From: Streptomyces cinerochromogenes
GTDB taxonomy: Bacteria > Actinomycetota > Actinomycetes > Streptomycetales > Streptomycetaceae
Reading direction: 5' to 3'
Length of the DNA stretch: 64,000 nucleotides
Assembly: GCF_014648635.1 (NCBI RefSeq)
Contig: NZ_BMRM01000015.1
Location: 124,001 to 188,000 of the forward strand
How positions within the stretch are numbered: position 1 is the first letter of the stretch; every line of letters starts with the position of its first letter. Under the pieces are notes generated by a model that worked only from the letters and a program-made list of their open reading frames with translations, searched no databases and had not been told where the DNA came from. Both the position numbers and the translations under genes were made by a program. Shown here in pieces: positions 46,699 through 56,306 of the stretch.

Positions 46699-48351
46699 TC
46701 AGAACCCGCGTGTCCGCTTCGCCGCCCTGCGCTTCCCGGCGGAGCCGACCCGCAGGAACAGGCGGAAGACCTCCGAGCCCAGGTTGACCCCGATCGCGAT
46801 GGCCAGGGCCAGCGACGCCGCGTTCGCCAGGGACACCAGGCCCTTGTCCACCTGGTTCTGCGCCATGCTCAGCAGCCCGAAGTACGTCGCCGACCCGGGC
46901 AGCAGCGGTCCGATCGCCGCCGTCGTGTAGGGCAGCGCCGACGCGAACCGGTACCGCGACAGCAGCTGCCCGAAGAGGCCCACCAGCCCCGCCGCCACGG
47001 CCGTGGACGCCACCGGCGAGATGTCGGCGACGTAGCGCATCGCGCCGTACACCGTCCACGCCACGCCCCCGTTGAGGGTCACCCAGAGCACGGTGGACCG
47101 TTCCTGCTGGAGCAGCACCGCGAACGTCAACGACAGCAGCATCGACGCGGCGATCTGCACCACCGGCCGGTCGTTGACGATGAGCGCCGCGTCCGGGTTC
47201 AGCTTGCCGCCGATCTTGACGCCGAAGTACAGGACGATCAGGACGCCGGTGACGATGCCGACGAAGAAGTACATGACCTCCAGCAGGCGCGCGGAGGCGG
47301 TGATGTAGAAGCCCGTCAGCCCGTCCTGCACCCCGGCCACCAGCGCCCGCCCGGGCAGCAGCGCGAACAGCCCACCGGTGACGACGGCGGACGCCTTCAC
47401 GTCGACGTCGGCCAGCGCGAACGCCACCCCGATCGCTGCGGGCGGCATCGCGGCCACCGTGAACTGGTAGAACTCCGGCAGCCCGCGCCCCGCGCACAGC
47501 CACGCCAGCCGGTCGCCGAGCATCGCGCCCACCGCGGCCGCCACGAAGACGATCAGGTCACCGCCGACCAGCACGGAGGCCGCACCCGCGAGCAGCCCGC
47601 TCGCCAGGGTCAGCGCCCAGCCGGGGTACGGGTGCCGGTTGCGGCGGATCTCCGCGAGGCGCCGGTAGGCCTCCTCCAGGGAGACATGGGTCTCCGGGTC
47701 GGTCAGGTCGTCCACCAGCCGGAAGACGGCCGCCAGCCGCGTGTAGTCGGTGCCCCGCCGCCGTACCGTCCGCGACGCCGTCACCGGGTCCTCCACCAGG
47801 GACGGCTGGTGCGAGATCGACAGCAGCGTGAAGGTGACGTTCGGCTCGCAGCGGTCCAGGCCGTAGGACCGGCACACCGCGAACATCGCGGCCTCCACGT
47901 CCTCCGCGCCCTCGCCGCCGGCCAGCAGCAGCTCCCCGATGCGCAGGGTCAGGTCCAGCACGCGCGGGACGGCCGGGCCGCCCTCCTCCTCGCGCTGCAC
48001 CGGCTCCGGCGCCGGCCGCTCGGTCACCGGCATGCGCAGCATCGTGCGCATCCGGTCCTGCCACGGCGCGTCCTTGACCAGGCTGACCAGCGGCACCCCG
48101 GTGGCCGGCGTGAACGCGGTCGGCGCGTCCTTCGCGCTGTAGGTGCGCGGCGGGCTGAACGCCGACCCCTCCGGCTCGGCCCCCGGCGGCTGCGGCGCCT
48201 CGAGCCCCTCCGGCACCGCGAACTCGGAGGTCGTCTCCGACTCACCGCCCCTGGGGACGTCGAGACCCTGCGGAACGGCGAACTCGGATGTGATCTCCGG
48301 GTCGTACCGCGCCTCGTCGGACCGGGGTTTGCGGTCCTCCGCCTCCGTCAC
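46699..48351 (-). CDS. Threonine/serine exporter family (ThrE-like) membrane protein
   Basis: A 550-residue protein. Residues 1-130 are a disordered acidic N-terminus with a repeated (I/T)TSEFAVP motif. Then comes the DUF1212 cytoplasmic domain (LDLTLRIGELLLAGGEGAED, SYGLDRCEPNVTFTLL, LVDDLTDPETHVSLEEA), followed by about ten membrane helices. The ThrE family exports threonine and serine or related small molecules. GTG 48351 was taken because the upstream frame overlaps ppa; AGGGAAG lies about 12 nt upstream. It reads leftward, downstream of ppa. Confidence 0.87.
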   Translation of the reverse strand: MTEAEDRKPRSDEARYDPEITSEFAVPQGLDVPRGGESETTSEFAVPEGLEAPQPPGAEPEGSAFSPPRTYSAKDAPTAFTPATGVPLVSLVKDAPWQDRMRTMLRMPVTERPAPEPVQREEEGGPAVPRVLDLTLRIGELLLAGGEGAEDVEAAMFAVCRSYGLDRCEPNVTFTLLSISHQPSLVEDPVTASRTVRRRGTDYTRLAAVFRLVDDLTDPETHVSLEEAYRRLAEIRRNRHPYPGWALTLASGLLAGAASVLVGGDLIVFVAAAVGAMLGDRLAWLCAGRGLPEFYQFTVAAMPPAAIGVAFALADVDVKASAVVTGGLFALLPGRALVAGVQDGLTGFYITASARLLEVMYFFVGIVTGVLIVLYFGVKIGGKLNPDAALIVNDRPVVQIAASMLLSLTFAVLLQQERSTVLWVTLNGGVAWTVYGAMRYVADISPVASTAVAAGLVGLFGQLLSRYRFASALPYTTAAIGPLLPGSATYFGLLSMAQNQVDKGLVSLANAASLALAIAIGVNLGSEVFRLFLRVGSAGKRRAAKRTRGF

Positions 48352-48412
48352 TTCGCACCGCTTCCCTGAACGACACCTTCCGTAGGCCTCAGTATGCGCA
48401 TGGGTACGCAAA

Positions 48413-48448
48413 CGGGCCGCGCCACCCCACGCAGGGTGCCGCGGCCCG
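48413..48448 (-). terminator. Terminator after ppa
   Basis: A 15-bp stem with one mismatch (48413-48427 with 48434-48448) and loop of 6 nt, 19 bp beyond the ppa stop on the minus strand. Confidence 0.75.
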
Positions 48449-48467
48449 CGGAAGACAAACCGGCCGG

Positions 48468-48959
48468 TCAGTGACCGCCCTGCTCCTCGAAGCGCTTGTA
48501 CGACCGCTCGATCTCCGCCTCGGCGTCCGTGCGGCCCACCCAGTTGGCACCCTCGACCGACTTGCCGGGCTCCAGGTCCTTGTACACCTCGAAGAAGTGC
48601 TGGATCTCCAGGCGGTCGAACTCCGACACGTGGTGGATGTCGCGCAGGTGCTCCACACGCGGGTCGGTGGCCGGGACGCACAGCAGCTTGTCGTCGCCGC
48701 CCGCCTCGTCGGTCATGCGGAACATGCCGATCGCGCGGCAGCGGATGAGGCAGCCCGGGAAGGTCGGCTCGTCCAGGATGACCAGCGCGTCCAGCGGGTC
48801 GCCGTCCTCGCCGAGGGTGTTCTCGACGAAGCCGTAGTCGGTCGGGTAGGCGGTCGAGGTGAAGAGACGACGGTCCAGGCGGATCCGACCGGTCTCGTGG
48901 TCCACCTCGTACTTGTTCCGCGAACCCTTCGGGATCTCGATCGTGACGTCGAACTCCAC
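48468..48959 (-). CDS. ppa: Inorganic pyrophosphatase (soluble, family I)
   Basis: A 163-residue enzyme hydrolysing pyrophosphate from biosynthetic reactions. The active-site signature GEDGDPLDALVILDEP contains the three metal-binding Asp. N-terminal EFDVTIEIPKGSRNKYEVDH and Y-F-V residues of the catalytic site (TDYGFVENTL) are conserved. The GTG start at 48959 has GGAGGAG 6 nt upstream; the ATG 24 nt earlier lies on that site and was rejected. It is divergent from dacB, 85 bp apart. Confidence 0.97.
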   Translation of the reverse strand: MEFDVTIEIPKGSRNKYEVDHETGRIRLDRRLFTSTAYPTDYGFVENTLGEDGDPLDALVILDEPTFPGCLIRCRAIGMFRMTDEAGGDDKLLCVPATDPRVEHLRDIHHVSEFDRLEIQHFFEVYKDLEPGKSVEGANWVGRTDAEAEIERSYKRFEEQGGH

Positions 48960-49044
48960 CGGTGGCTCCTCCATGATCAGCACATAGTTCTGGTGGTTAA
49001 GTGTCCCTCACGCAGGTGTGTGATCGCGAAAGGGGCTGGTGGTC

Positions 49045-50628
49045 GTGCCAGAGCTGGGGCCTTGGCGAGCCGCGAGACCGCAGATGGAGCGGATCGCGAA
49101 CGCCGTACGACCGCGTCTGGCGAGCGCCGTGACGGCCGCCGGTCCGCGCATCGCGCGGCTGACGAGGGCCGTGCGTGTCAGGCCTGTGCACCTCCCCCGT
49201 CCGCGGACCGTCAGGACCTGGCAGTACACCGCGGGCGCCGCCACCGCCGGCCTGGCGCTGGCCGCCGGCGTGGTGACCGTGGCCGGTCCCTGGGACGCCA
49301 ACGGTCAGCGTACGGCCGAGCGGGACCGGGCCGCCGCTCTGGAGCGAGCAGGTGGCGCAGATCACGGCCGCTCCGGTACGGCCGCGGGGGCGCCCCGGCC
49401 CGCACCGAGCGCCGGACCCGTCCTGACCGGCCTCGGCGGCACCACGGGCGCCGTGGGCACCAAGAAGGCGCCCCCGCGGGGACAGGCCCTCTCGGACGCC
49501 CTCGGGCCCCTCCTCGACACCCCGGCGCTCGGCGACGCCCACGCGGCGGCCGTCGTCGACGTCCAGACCGGCGAACGGCTGTACGACGCCGACGCCGGCC
49601 GCGCCCTCACCCCCGCCTCCACCACCAAGATCGCCACCGCGGTCGCCGCCCTGTCCGCGCTCGGCCCCGACCACCGCCTCACCACCCGCGCCGCCCTCGA
49701 ACCCGACACCCGGGAACTCGTCCTGGTCGGCGGGGGCGACCCCACCCTGACCGCGCATCCCCGCGCCGACGGCTGGGCGAGCCTGCGGACGCTGGCCGCG
49801 GACACCGCGAAGACGCTGGACAAGCGCGGCATCCACCGGATCACCCTGTCCTACGACACCACCCTCTTCACCGGCCCCGCCCTGCACCCCATCGGCGTCA
49901 ACGACAACCTCGCCCCGGTGAGCGCCCTGACCGCCGACGAGGGCCGCACCGACGACTCCGCCGGCGGTCCGGTGCCCCGCGTGGCCGACCCGGCGGCGGA
50001 CGCGGCGGCCAGGTTCGCGGGCTTCCTGAAGGACGCCGGCATCACCACCACCCACCCCGGCCCGTCCAAGGCCAGCACGCGCGCGCAGACCCTCGCGAGC
50101 GTCTCCTCGCCCCCGCTGTCCGCCCTGGTCGAGCGGATGCTGACCAACAGCGACAACGACATCGCGGAGGCCCTGGCCCGCCACACGGCCCTGGCGAGCG
50201 GGCAGCCGGCGAGCTTCGACGGCGGCGCCGAGGCCATCGCCACGCAGCTGCGCGGGCTCGGCCTGCCGATGGCGGGCGCCGCCTTCCACGACGGCAGCGG
50301 CCTCGACCGGGACGACCGGCTCACGGCCGACCTCCTCACCGCGCTCCTGGTCAAGGCGGGCGACCCGCACCGCCCCGGCCTGCGCCCCGTCCTCACCGGC
50401 CTGCCCGTGGCCGGCTTCACCGGCACCCTCAGCACCCGCTACACCGACGGGGCGTCCGGCCTCGTCCGGGCCAAGACCGGCACCCTGACCGGTGTGAACA
50501 CCCTCGCCGGCACGGTCGTGGACCGGACCGGCCGCCTTCTGGCCTTCGCCTTCCTCGCCTCGAACACCCCGAACGCCACGGAGGCCCAGTCGGCCCTGGA
50601 CAAGGCGGCGACGGCACTGACGGGCTGA
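49045..50628 (+). CDS. dacB: D-alanyl-D-alanine carboxypeptidase/endopeptidase (PBP4 type)
   Basis: A 527-residue class C penicillin-binding protein. A membrane anchor lies near residues 60-82 (TAGAATAGLALAAGVVTV). The catalytic motifs are SxxK in TPASTTKIATAVAAL, SxN in MLTNSDNDIAEALARH and KTG in LVRAKTGTLTGVNTLAG. It trims peptide stems or cross-links in peptidoglycan outside the membrane. GTG 49045 has AAAGGGG 9 nt upstream; GTG 49039 is too close to it. It is the first of a row of rightward core genes (dacB, zincin, tilS, hpt, ftsH, folE). Confidence 0.93.
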   Translation: MPELGPWRAARPQMERIANAVRPRLASAVTAAGPRIARLTRAVRVRPVHLPRPRTVRTWQYTAGAATAGLALAAGVVTVAGPWDANGQRTAERDRAAALERAGGADHGRSGTAAGAPRPAPSAGPVLTGLGGTTGAVGTKKAPPRGQALSDALGPLLDTPALGDAHAAAVVDVQTGERLYDADAGRALTPASTTKIATAVAALSALGPDHRLTTRAALEPDTRELVLVGGGDPTLTAHPRADGWASLRTLAADTAKTLDKRGIHRITLSYDTTLFTGPALHPIGVNDNLAPVSALTADEGRTDDSAGGPVPRVADPAADAAARFAGFLKDAGITTTHPGPSKASTRAQTLASVSSPPLSALVERMLTNSDNDIAEALARHTALASGQPASFDGGAEAIATQLRGLGLPMAGAAFHDGSGLDRDDRLTADLLTALLVKAGDPHRPGLRPVLTGLPVAGFTGTLSTRYTDGASGLVRAKTGTLTGVNTLAGTVVDRTGRLLAFAFLASNTPNATEAQSALDKAATALTG

Positions 50629-50865
50629 CCGGCGCGGGCAGGCCGTAGCAGGCCGTACGACGTGCCCGGCGCGGGCGGACCGCACGAACGCACCGCCGTA
50701 CCGCCGTACCGCCGTACCTCCCGGGCCGGTCATCGTGGGCAGGCGTTCCGCAGGGCCGGACGGGTGGGAGCGGCCCGCGGTACCGGGCCGTTCGGTGAGC
50801 GCCCCCCGGCCCTGCCGGCCCCCGACGGCTGCCCCAACCGGTGGCGCTCACGTACGGTTGACAGC

Positions 50866-51999
50866 ATGACTGGCTTCGGCGGCACCGCATCTCCCGGGAT
50901 GGTCGACTGGAACCTCGCGGTGGCAACCGCGACACGGCTCGTACGCCCCGGTCCCGACGTCAGCCGCGACGAGGCCAGGGCCGTCGTCGCGGAGCTGCGC
51001 CGGCACGCGAAGGCCTCGGAGGGACACGTCCGGGGCTTCACTCGTCTGGGCACCGAGGACACCCACGACACCCCCGTCCTCGTCGTCGACCGCCCCGGCT
51101 GGGCCCGGGCCAACGTCGCCGGGTTCCGGGAGATCCTCCGGCCGCTCCTGGAGAAGATGCAGGAACGGCGCGGCAACAGCCCGGGCAGCGCCGTCCTCGG
51201 CGCCGTCGGCGGCAAGGTCACCGGCGTGGAACTCGGCATGCTCCTGTCGTTCCTGTCCTCCCGCGTCCTCGGCCAGTACGAGACCTTCGCCCCCGCCACC
51301 CGCGACCTCCCGGCCGGCGAGAACGGCGGCGGCCGGCTGCTGCTCGTCGCGCCCAACATCGTCCACGTGGAGCGCGAACTCGACGTCGAGCCGCACGACT
51401 TCCGCCTGTGGGTGTGCCTGCACGAGGAGACCCACCGCACGCAGTTCACCGCCGTGCCCTGGCTGCGGGACCACCTGGAGGGCGAAATCCAGTCGTTCTT
51501 GGCGGAGACCGACGTCGACCCGATGACCTTCCTGGAACGCATCCGGGACGCCGCCCAGTCCCTCGCCGGCGGCCGCCCCGAGGGCGAGGAGGAGGACGGC
51601 GGACGCTCCCTCGTGGAACTGGTGCAGACCCCCGCCCAGCGCGAGATCCTCGCCCGCCTGACGGCCGTGATGTCCCTGCTGGAGGGCCACGCCGACTACG
51701 TCATGGACGGCGTCGGACCGAGCGTCGTACCGACCGTCGCGGAGATCCGCGAGAAGTTCCAGCAGCGCCGCGCGAAGGGCGCCTCCCGGCTCGACGTCGC
51801 CCTGCGCAAGCTGCTCGGCCTGGATGCCAAGCTGAAGCAGTACCGGGACGGTGAACGCTTCGTGCGGGCCGTGGTCGACCAGGTCGGCGTCGACGGCTTC
51901 AACCGCGTGTGGACCTCGCCCAACACCCTGCCCACCAAGGCGGAGATCGCCAAACCGGCGGACTGGGTCGCGCGGGTGCACCGCAAGACCGAGTCGTGA
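50866..51999 (+). CDS. Zincin_2-family putative zinc metalloprotease (DUF2342)
   Basis: A 377-residue protein with the zinc motif LHEETHRTQF (HExxH, about residue 187). Another conserved set is LLEGHADYVMDGVGPSVVP, whose Glu or His could be the third ligand. The family has been annotated with coenzyme F420 biosynthesis by co-occurrence; its activity is unknown to me. The order dacB - zincin - tilS - hpt is conserved in actinobacteria. ATG 50866 lies 7 nt after TACGGT (50853-50858) and has no ribosome-binding site, so it is probably leaderless. The frame upstream to 50662 is repetitive. Confidence 0.9.
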   Translation: MTGFGGTASPGMVDWNLAVATATRLVRPGPDVSRDEARAVVAELRRHAKASEGHVRGFTRLGTEDTHDTPVLVVDRPGWARANVAGFREILRPLLEKMQERRGNSPGSAVLGAVGGKVTGVELGMLLSFLSSRVLGQYETFAPATRDLPAGENGGGRLLLVAPNIVHVERELDVEPHDFRLWVCLHEETHRTQFTAVPWLRDHLEGEIQSFLAETDVDPMTFLERIRDAAQSLAGGRPEGEEEDGGRSLVELVQTPAQREILARLTAVMSLLEGHADYVMDGVGPSVVPTVAEIREKFQQRRAKGASRLDVALRKLLGLDAKLKQYRDGERFVRAVVDQVGVDGFNRVWTSPNTLPTKAEIAKPADWVARVHRKTES

Positions 52000-52190
52000 A
52001 CGGCCCGGGGAGGTCGTGAAAGGAATCCGGCCGACGGCAGGCGAACGCCCCTCCAATCACCCGTCCGAGGGACCGTGAGCCATGCGTAGGCGTGCGATGC
52101 TCGGGGAACGGCCCGCTTCTGTCACCATCGACACACTCTGAGTGACCGTCTCGGGCTCACCCCCCGAAAACTTCATGAAGGGAACCGGAC

Positions 52191-53246
52191 ATGGGTCCCC
52201 ATCCTGCGGTCGCGGCGATACGCCTGGCGGTCCGCCGCGTCCTCCACGACATCCTCAACGACCAGACCTCCCGCGTGCGCCCGGGCCCGCAGCTCGTCGG
52301 CGCGCACCCGGACCGGACGCCCGAGCGGCCCCCCTCCCCGCTCGTCCTCGTCGCGTGCTCCGGTGGCGCCGACTCCATGGCCCTCGCCTCCGCCCTCGCC
52401 TTCGAGGCCCCCAAACTCGGCATCCGGGCCGGCGGGATCACCGTCGACCACGGCCTCCAGCCCGGCTCCGACCTCCGCGCCGACGAGGTCGCCCTGCGAC
52501 TGCGCGGGCTCGGGCTCGACCCGGTCGAGTCCGTCGCCGTCACCGTCGGCCGTGAGGGAGGCCCCGAGGCCGCCGCCCGCGACGCCCGCTACGCCGCCCT
52601 GGACGCCGCGGCCGAACGCCACGGCGCCGCCGCGATCCTGCTCGGTCACACCCGCGACGACCAGGCCGAAACCGTCCTGCTGGGGCTCGCCCGCGGCTCC
52701 GGCATCCGCTCCCTGTCCGGCATGGCCGCGGTCTCGGGGGCCGACGGCCGTTACCGGCGGCCCTTCCTGCAGCTCGACCGGCAGACCGCCCGCAAGGCCT
52801 GCATGGTCCAGTCGCTGCCCGTCTGGGACGACCCGCACAACGCCGACCCCGCCTACACCCGCTCCCGCCTCCGGCACGAGGGCCTGCCCGCCCTGGAGAA
52901 GGCCCTCGGCAAGGGAGTCGTGGAGGCACTCGCCCGCACCGCCCAGCTCTCCCGCGACGACGCCGACGCCCTCGACGCCTGGGCCCGCCAGGCCGAGGCC
53001 TCGGTGCGGGACGCCGCCGGCCTGCTGGAGTGCGCCAAGCTGTACGCCCTCCCGCCCGCCGTCCGCCGCCGGATCCTGCGCCGCGCCGCCATCGAGGCCG
53101 GTGCTCCGGCCGGCGCGCTGTTCGCCCGCCACATCGAGGAGATCGACCGTCTGATCACCGGCTGGCGCGGCCAGGGAGCCATCAATCTGCCGGGCCGGGT
53201 CGTCGCCCAGCGGCAGGGTGGCAGACTGGTGATTCGGCAAGGCTGA
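52191..53246 (+). CDS. tilS: tRNA(Ile)-lysidine synthetase
   Basis: A 351-residue enzyme that attaches lysine to C34 of the tRNA-Ile with CAU anticodon, changing it to read AUA. The PP-loop is VLVACSGGADSMALASAL (about residues 52-69). GITVDHGLQPGS and ILLGHTRDDQAETVLL are further ATP/tRNA motifs, and the end is the family C-terminal domain. ATG 52191 has AGGGAA 7 nt upstream. The gap before it (52000-52190) shows no gene. hpt follows. Confidence 0.94.
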   Translation: MGPHPAVAAIRLAVRRVLHDILNDQTSRVRPGPQLVGAHPDRTPERPPSPLVLVACSGGADSMALASALAFEAPKLGIRAGGITVDHGLQPGSDLRADEVALRLRGLGLDPVESVAVTVGREGGPEAAARDARYAALDAAAERHGAAAILLGHTRDDQAETVLLGLARGSGIRSLSGMAAVSGADGRYRRPFLQLDRQTARKACMVQSLPVWDDPHNADPAYTRSRLRHEGLPALEKALGKGVVEALARTAQLSRDDADALDAWARQAEASVRDAAGLLECAKLYALPPAVRRRILRRAAIEAGAPAGALFARHIEEIDRLITGWRGQGAINLPGRVVAQRQGGRLVIRQG

Positions 53247-53359
53247 ATCCCGACCCTCCCCGGAGCGACGCTCCCGGCGGGCCGGGCGGCCGGAGGCCGT
53301 GCGTGCGGCCGGAGCCGGTGGCCGCGCTCGCGGCCGTAAGTGCGGGACGACCGAAAGTG

Positions 53360-53920
53360 ATGCGGGTGGACGCGAAAGACATGGGTGCCGACCTCCAGCA
53401 GGTGCTCATCACCAAGGAAGAGATCGACGCGAAGCTGGCCGAGCTGGCCGCGAAGATCGACGCGGAGTACGCGGGCAAGGACCTGCTGATCGTCGGTGTG
53501 CTCAAGGGTGCGGTGATGGTCATGGCGGACCTCGCCCGGGCGCTGTCCACCCCCGTCACCATGGACTGGATGGCCGTGTCCTCCTACGGCGCGGGCACCC
53601 AGTCCTCCGGGGTCGTCCGCATCCTCAAGGACCTCGACACCGACATCAAGGGCCGGCACGTCCTGATCGTCGAGGACATCATCGACTCCGGTCTGACCCT
53701 GTCCTGGCTGATCAACAACCTCGGTTCGCGCGAGCCCGCCTCCCTGAAGGTGTGCACGCTGCTGCGCAAGCCGGACGCCGCCAAGGTCGCCATCGACGTC
53801 GAGTGGGTCGGCTTCGACATCCCGAACGAGTTCGTCGTCGGCTACGGCCTCGACTACGCCGAGAAGTACCGCAACCTGCCGTTCGTCGGTACGCTCGCGC
53901 CTCACGTCTACGGCGGCTGA
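53360..53920 (+). CDS. hpt: Hypoxanthine phosphoribosyltransferase
   Basis: A 186-residue purine salvage enzyme. The PRPP-binding motif is VLIVEDIIDSGLTL, and other conserved parts are LLIVGVLKGAVMVMADLAR and VGYGLDYAEKYRNLPFVG. It converts hypoxanthine and guanine to IMP and GMP. The ATG at 53360 follows a GTG (53357) and precedes another in-frame ATG at 53381; none has a strong ribosome-binding site, so the start is uncertain by 7 residues. It lies between tilS and ftsH, the standard order. Confidence 0.95.
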   Translation: MRVDAKDMGADLQQVLITKEEIDAKLAELAAKIDAEYAGKDLLIVGVLKGAVMVMADLARALSTPVTMDWMAVSSYGAGTQSSGVVRILKDLDTDIKGRHVLIVEDIIDSGLTLSWLINNLGSREPASLKVCTLLRKPDAAKVAIDVEWVGFDIPNEFVVGYGLDYAEKYRNLPFVGTLAPHVYGG

Positions 53921-54115
53921 GCCACTCGGCGCAAGCGCGCCGGGATGATCGGGAACCCCAGCGGCTCCCGGGCCGTTGGAGCATGCAGAGACGGGATCCC
54001 CAGCCGCCGAAACGACTCCGTGCGGCTTCGGGCAACAATGCTGGGGTACCGTCAGAAGAACTGTCTTATCAAACTCACTATGGCAGGAGGGACGGGGCGG
54101 CACCGCTCCGTATGG

Positions 54116-56155
54116 ATGGACGTGAAGCGATACTTCCGTGGGCCGGTCATGTGGATCGTGCTGGCCGTCCTTGCCGTGGTCGTGTTGATGCAGGTCGTCG
54201 GCTCGTCCGGCGGCTACAAGACGGTGGACACCGGCCAGGTCGTGGCGGCGATCAACGACAACAAGGTCGAGTCGGCCAAGCTCACCACCGGTGACGAGCA
54301 GAGCATCAAGGTCACGCTCAAGGACGGCTACAAGGTCGAGGGCAGCTCCAAGATCCAGGCGAGCTACATCGGCGACCAGGGCGTGCAGCTGGCCGGGACG
54401 CTGCAGACCAAGTACCAGGAAAAGCAGATCACGGACGGCTACACGGTCTCGCCGTCCAAGCAGAACCCGTTCGTCGGCGTCCTGCTCTCCCTGCTGCCCT
54501 TCGTCCTGATCGTGGTCGTCTTCCTGTTCCTGATGAACCAGATGCAGGGCGGCGGCTCCCGGGTCATGAACTTCGGCAAGTCCAAGGCGAAGCTCATCAC
54601 CAAGGACACCCCGAAGACCACCTTCTCCGACGTCGCCGGCTGTGACGAGGCGGTCGAGGAACTCCAGGAGATCAAGGAGTTCCTGCAGGAGCCGGCCAAG
54701 TTCCAGGCCGTCGGCGCCAAGATCCCCAAGGGCGTGCTCCTCTACGGCCGCCCGGGTACCGGCAAGACCCTGCTCGCGCGCGCCGTCGCCGGCGAGGCGG
54801 GCGTCCCGTTCTACTCGATCTCCGGCTCGGACTTCGTGGAGATGTTCGTCGGTGTCGGTGCCTCCCGGGTCCGTGACCTGTTCGAGCAGGCCAAGGCGAA
54901 CGCTCCGGCGATCGTCTTCGTCGACGAGATCGACGCGGTCGGCCGCCACCGCGGCGCCGGCCTCGGCGGCGGTCACGACGAGCGCGAGCAGACCCTGAAC
55001 CAGCTGCTGGTCGAGATGGACGGCTTCGACGTCAAGGGCGGCGTCATCCTGATCGCCGCCACGAACCGCCCGGACATCCTCGACCCGGCGCTGCTGCGCC
55101 CCGGCCGCTTCGACCGGCAGATCGCGGTCGACCCGCCGGACCTTCAGGGCCGCATGGAGATCCTCAAGGTCCACCAGAAGGGCAAGCCGGTCGCGCCCGA
55201 CGTCGACCTGTCCGCCGTCGCGCGCCGCACCCCGGGCATGACCGGTGCCGACCTCGCCAACGTGCTGAACGAGGCCGCCCTGCTCACCGCCCGCGGTGAC
55301 CAGAAGCTGATCGACAACAAGGCGCTGGACGAGGCGATCGACCGTGTGGTCGCGGGCCCGCAGAAGCGGACCCGGATCATGTCGGACAAGGAGAAGAAGA
55401 TCACCGCGTACCACGAGGGCGGTCACGCCCTGGTCGCGGCGGCCTCGCCCAACTCCGACCCGGTCCACAAGATCACGATCCTGTCCCGCGGCCGCGCCCT
55501 CGGCTACACGATGGTCCTGCCGGACGAGGACAAGTACTCGACCACCCGCAACGAGATGCTCGACCAGCTCGCCTACATGCTGGGCGGCCGGGCGGCCGAG
55601 GAACTGGTCTTCCACGACCCGACCACGGGCGCCGCGAACGACATCGAGAAGGCCACCAACCTGGCCCGCGCGATGGTCACCCAGTACGGCATGACCGAGC
55701 GTCTCGGCGCGATCAAGTTCGGCGGCGACAACAGCGAGCCCTTCCTCGGCCGTGAGATGGCTCACCAGCGCGACTACTCCGAGGAGGTCGCCGCGCTGGT
55801 GGACGAGGAGGTCAAGAAGCTGATCGAGACGGCGCACAACGAGGCCTGGGAGATCCTGGTCGAGAACCGCGACGTGCTCGACAACCTCGTCCTGCAGCTG
55901 CTGGAGAAGGAGACGCTGGGCAAGGAGGAGATCGCCGAGATCTTCGCCCCGATCGTCAAGCGCCCGCCGCGGCCCGCCTGGACCGGCTCCTCCCGCCGCA
56001 CCCCGTCCACCCGCCCGCCGGTGCTCTCCCCGAAGGAGCTGGCACTGACCAACGGTGCGAACGGCGCGACGGCGGCGATCAGCACGGTCAAGTCGACGGC
56101 GGCGGAGTCCGCCCCGGTGACGGAGCAGACCCCGGAGGACCGCCCGGAGAGCTGA
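54116..56155 (+). CDS. ftsH: ATP-dependent zinc metalloprotease FtsH
   Basis: A 679-residue membrane-anchored AAA+ protease. Two membrane helices (VMWIVLAVLAVVVLMQVV and LLSLLPFVLIVVVFLFLM) enclose the external domain. The Walker A motif reads LLYGRPGTGKT (residues 208-218), with Arg212 where GPPGTGKT is usual. Walker B is IVFVDEIDAVGRHR, SRH and the second region are intact. The zinc motif is HEGGH (His433, Glu434, His437). The C-terminus is Ser/Thr/Ala-rich. ATG 54116 matches the conserved N-terminus MDVKRYFRGP; ATG 54080 adds 12 residues and is an alternative. Neither has a good ribosome-binding site. Confidence 0.96.
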   Translation: MDVKRYFRGPVMWIVLAVLAVVVLMQVVGSSGGYKTVDTGQVVAAINDNKVESAKLTTGDEQSIKVTLKDGYKVEGSSKIQASYIGDQGVQLAGTLQTKYQEKQITDGYTVSPSKQNPFVGVLLSLLPFVLIVVVFLFLMNQMQGGGSRVMNFGKSKAKLITKDTPKTTFSDVAGCDEAVEELQEIKEFLQEPAKFQAVGAKIPKGVLLYGRPGTGKTLLARAVAGEAGVPFYSISGSDFVEMFVGVGASRVRDLFEQAKANAPAIVFVDEIDAVGRHRGAGLGGGHDEREQTLNQLLVEMDGFDVKGGVILIAATNRPDILDPALLRPGRFDRQIAVDPPDLQGRMEILKVHQKGKPVAPDVDLSAVARRTPGMTGADLANVLNEAALLTARGDQKLIDNKALDEAIDRVVAGPQKRTRIMSDKEKKITAYHEGGHALVAAASPNSDPVHKITILSRGRALGYTMVLPDEDKYSTTRNEMLDQLAYMLGGRAAEELVFHDPTTGAANDIEKATNLARAMVTQYGMTERLGAIKFGGDNSEPFLGREMAHQRDYSEEVAALVDEEVKKLIETAHNEAWEILVENRDVLDNLVLQLLEKETLGKEEIAEIFAPIVKRPPRPAWTGSSRRTPSTRPPVLSPKELALTNGANGATAAISTVKSTAAESAPVTEQTPEDRPES

Positions 56156-56178
56156 CCGGCCGCCCGCGAGCAGTCCGG

Positions 56179-56199
56179 TTCCGGCCAGCAGGGCCGGAA
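56179..56199 (+). terminator. Terminator after ftsH
   Basis: TTCCGGCC (56179-56186) pairs with GGCCGGAA (56192-56199) around a 5-nt loop AGCAG, 24 bp after the ftsH stop. Confidence 0.55.
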
Positions 56200-56306
56200 T
56201 GAATGCCGTGCCCCTCAGGTTCTAGCCTGGAGGGCGCGGCATTTCGCATGTCCGCAGACGGAACGCGAGGAAGACGCGCGTGCATGGCACAGGAACGAGG
56301 GACCAG

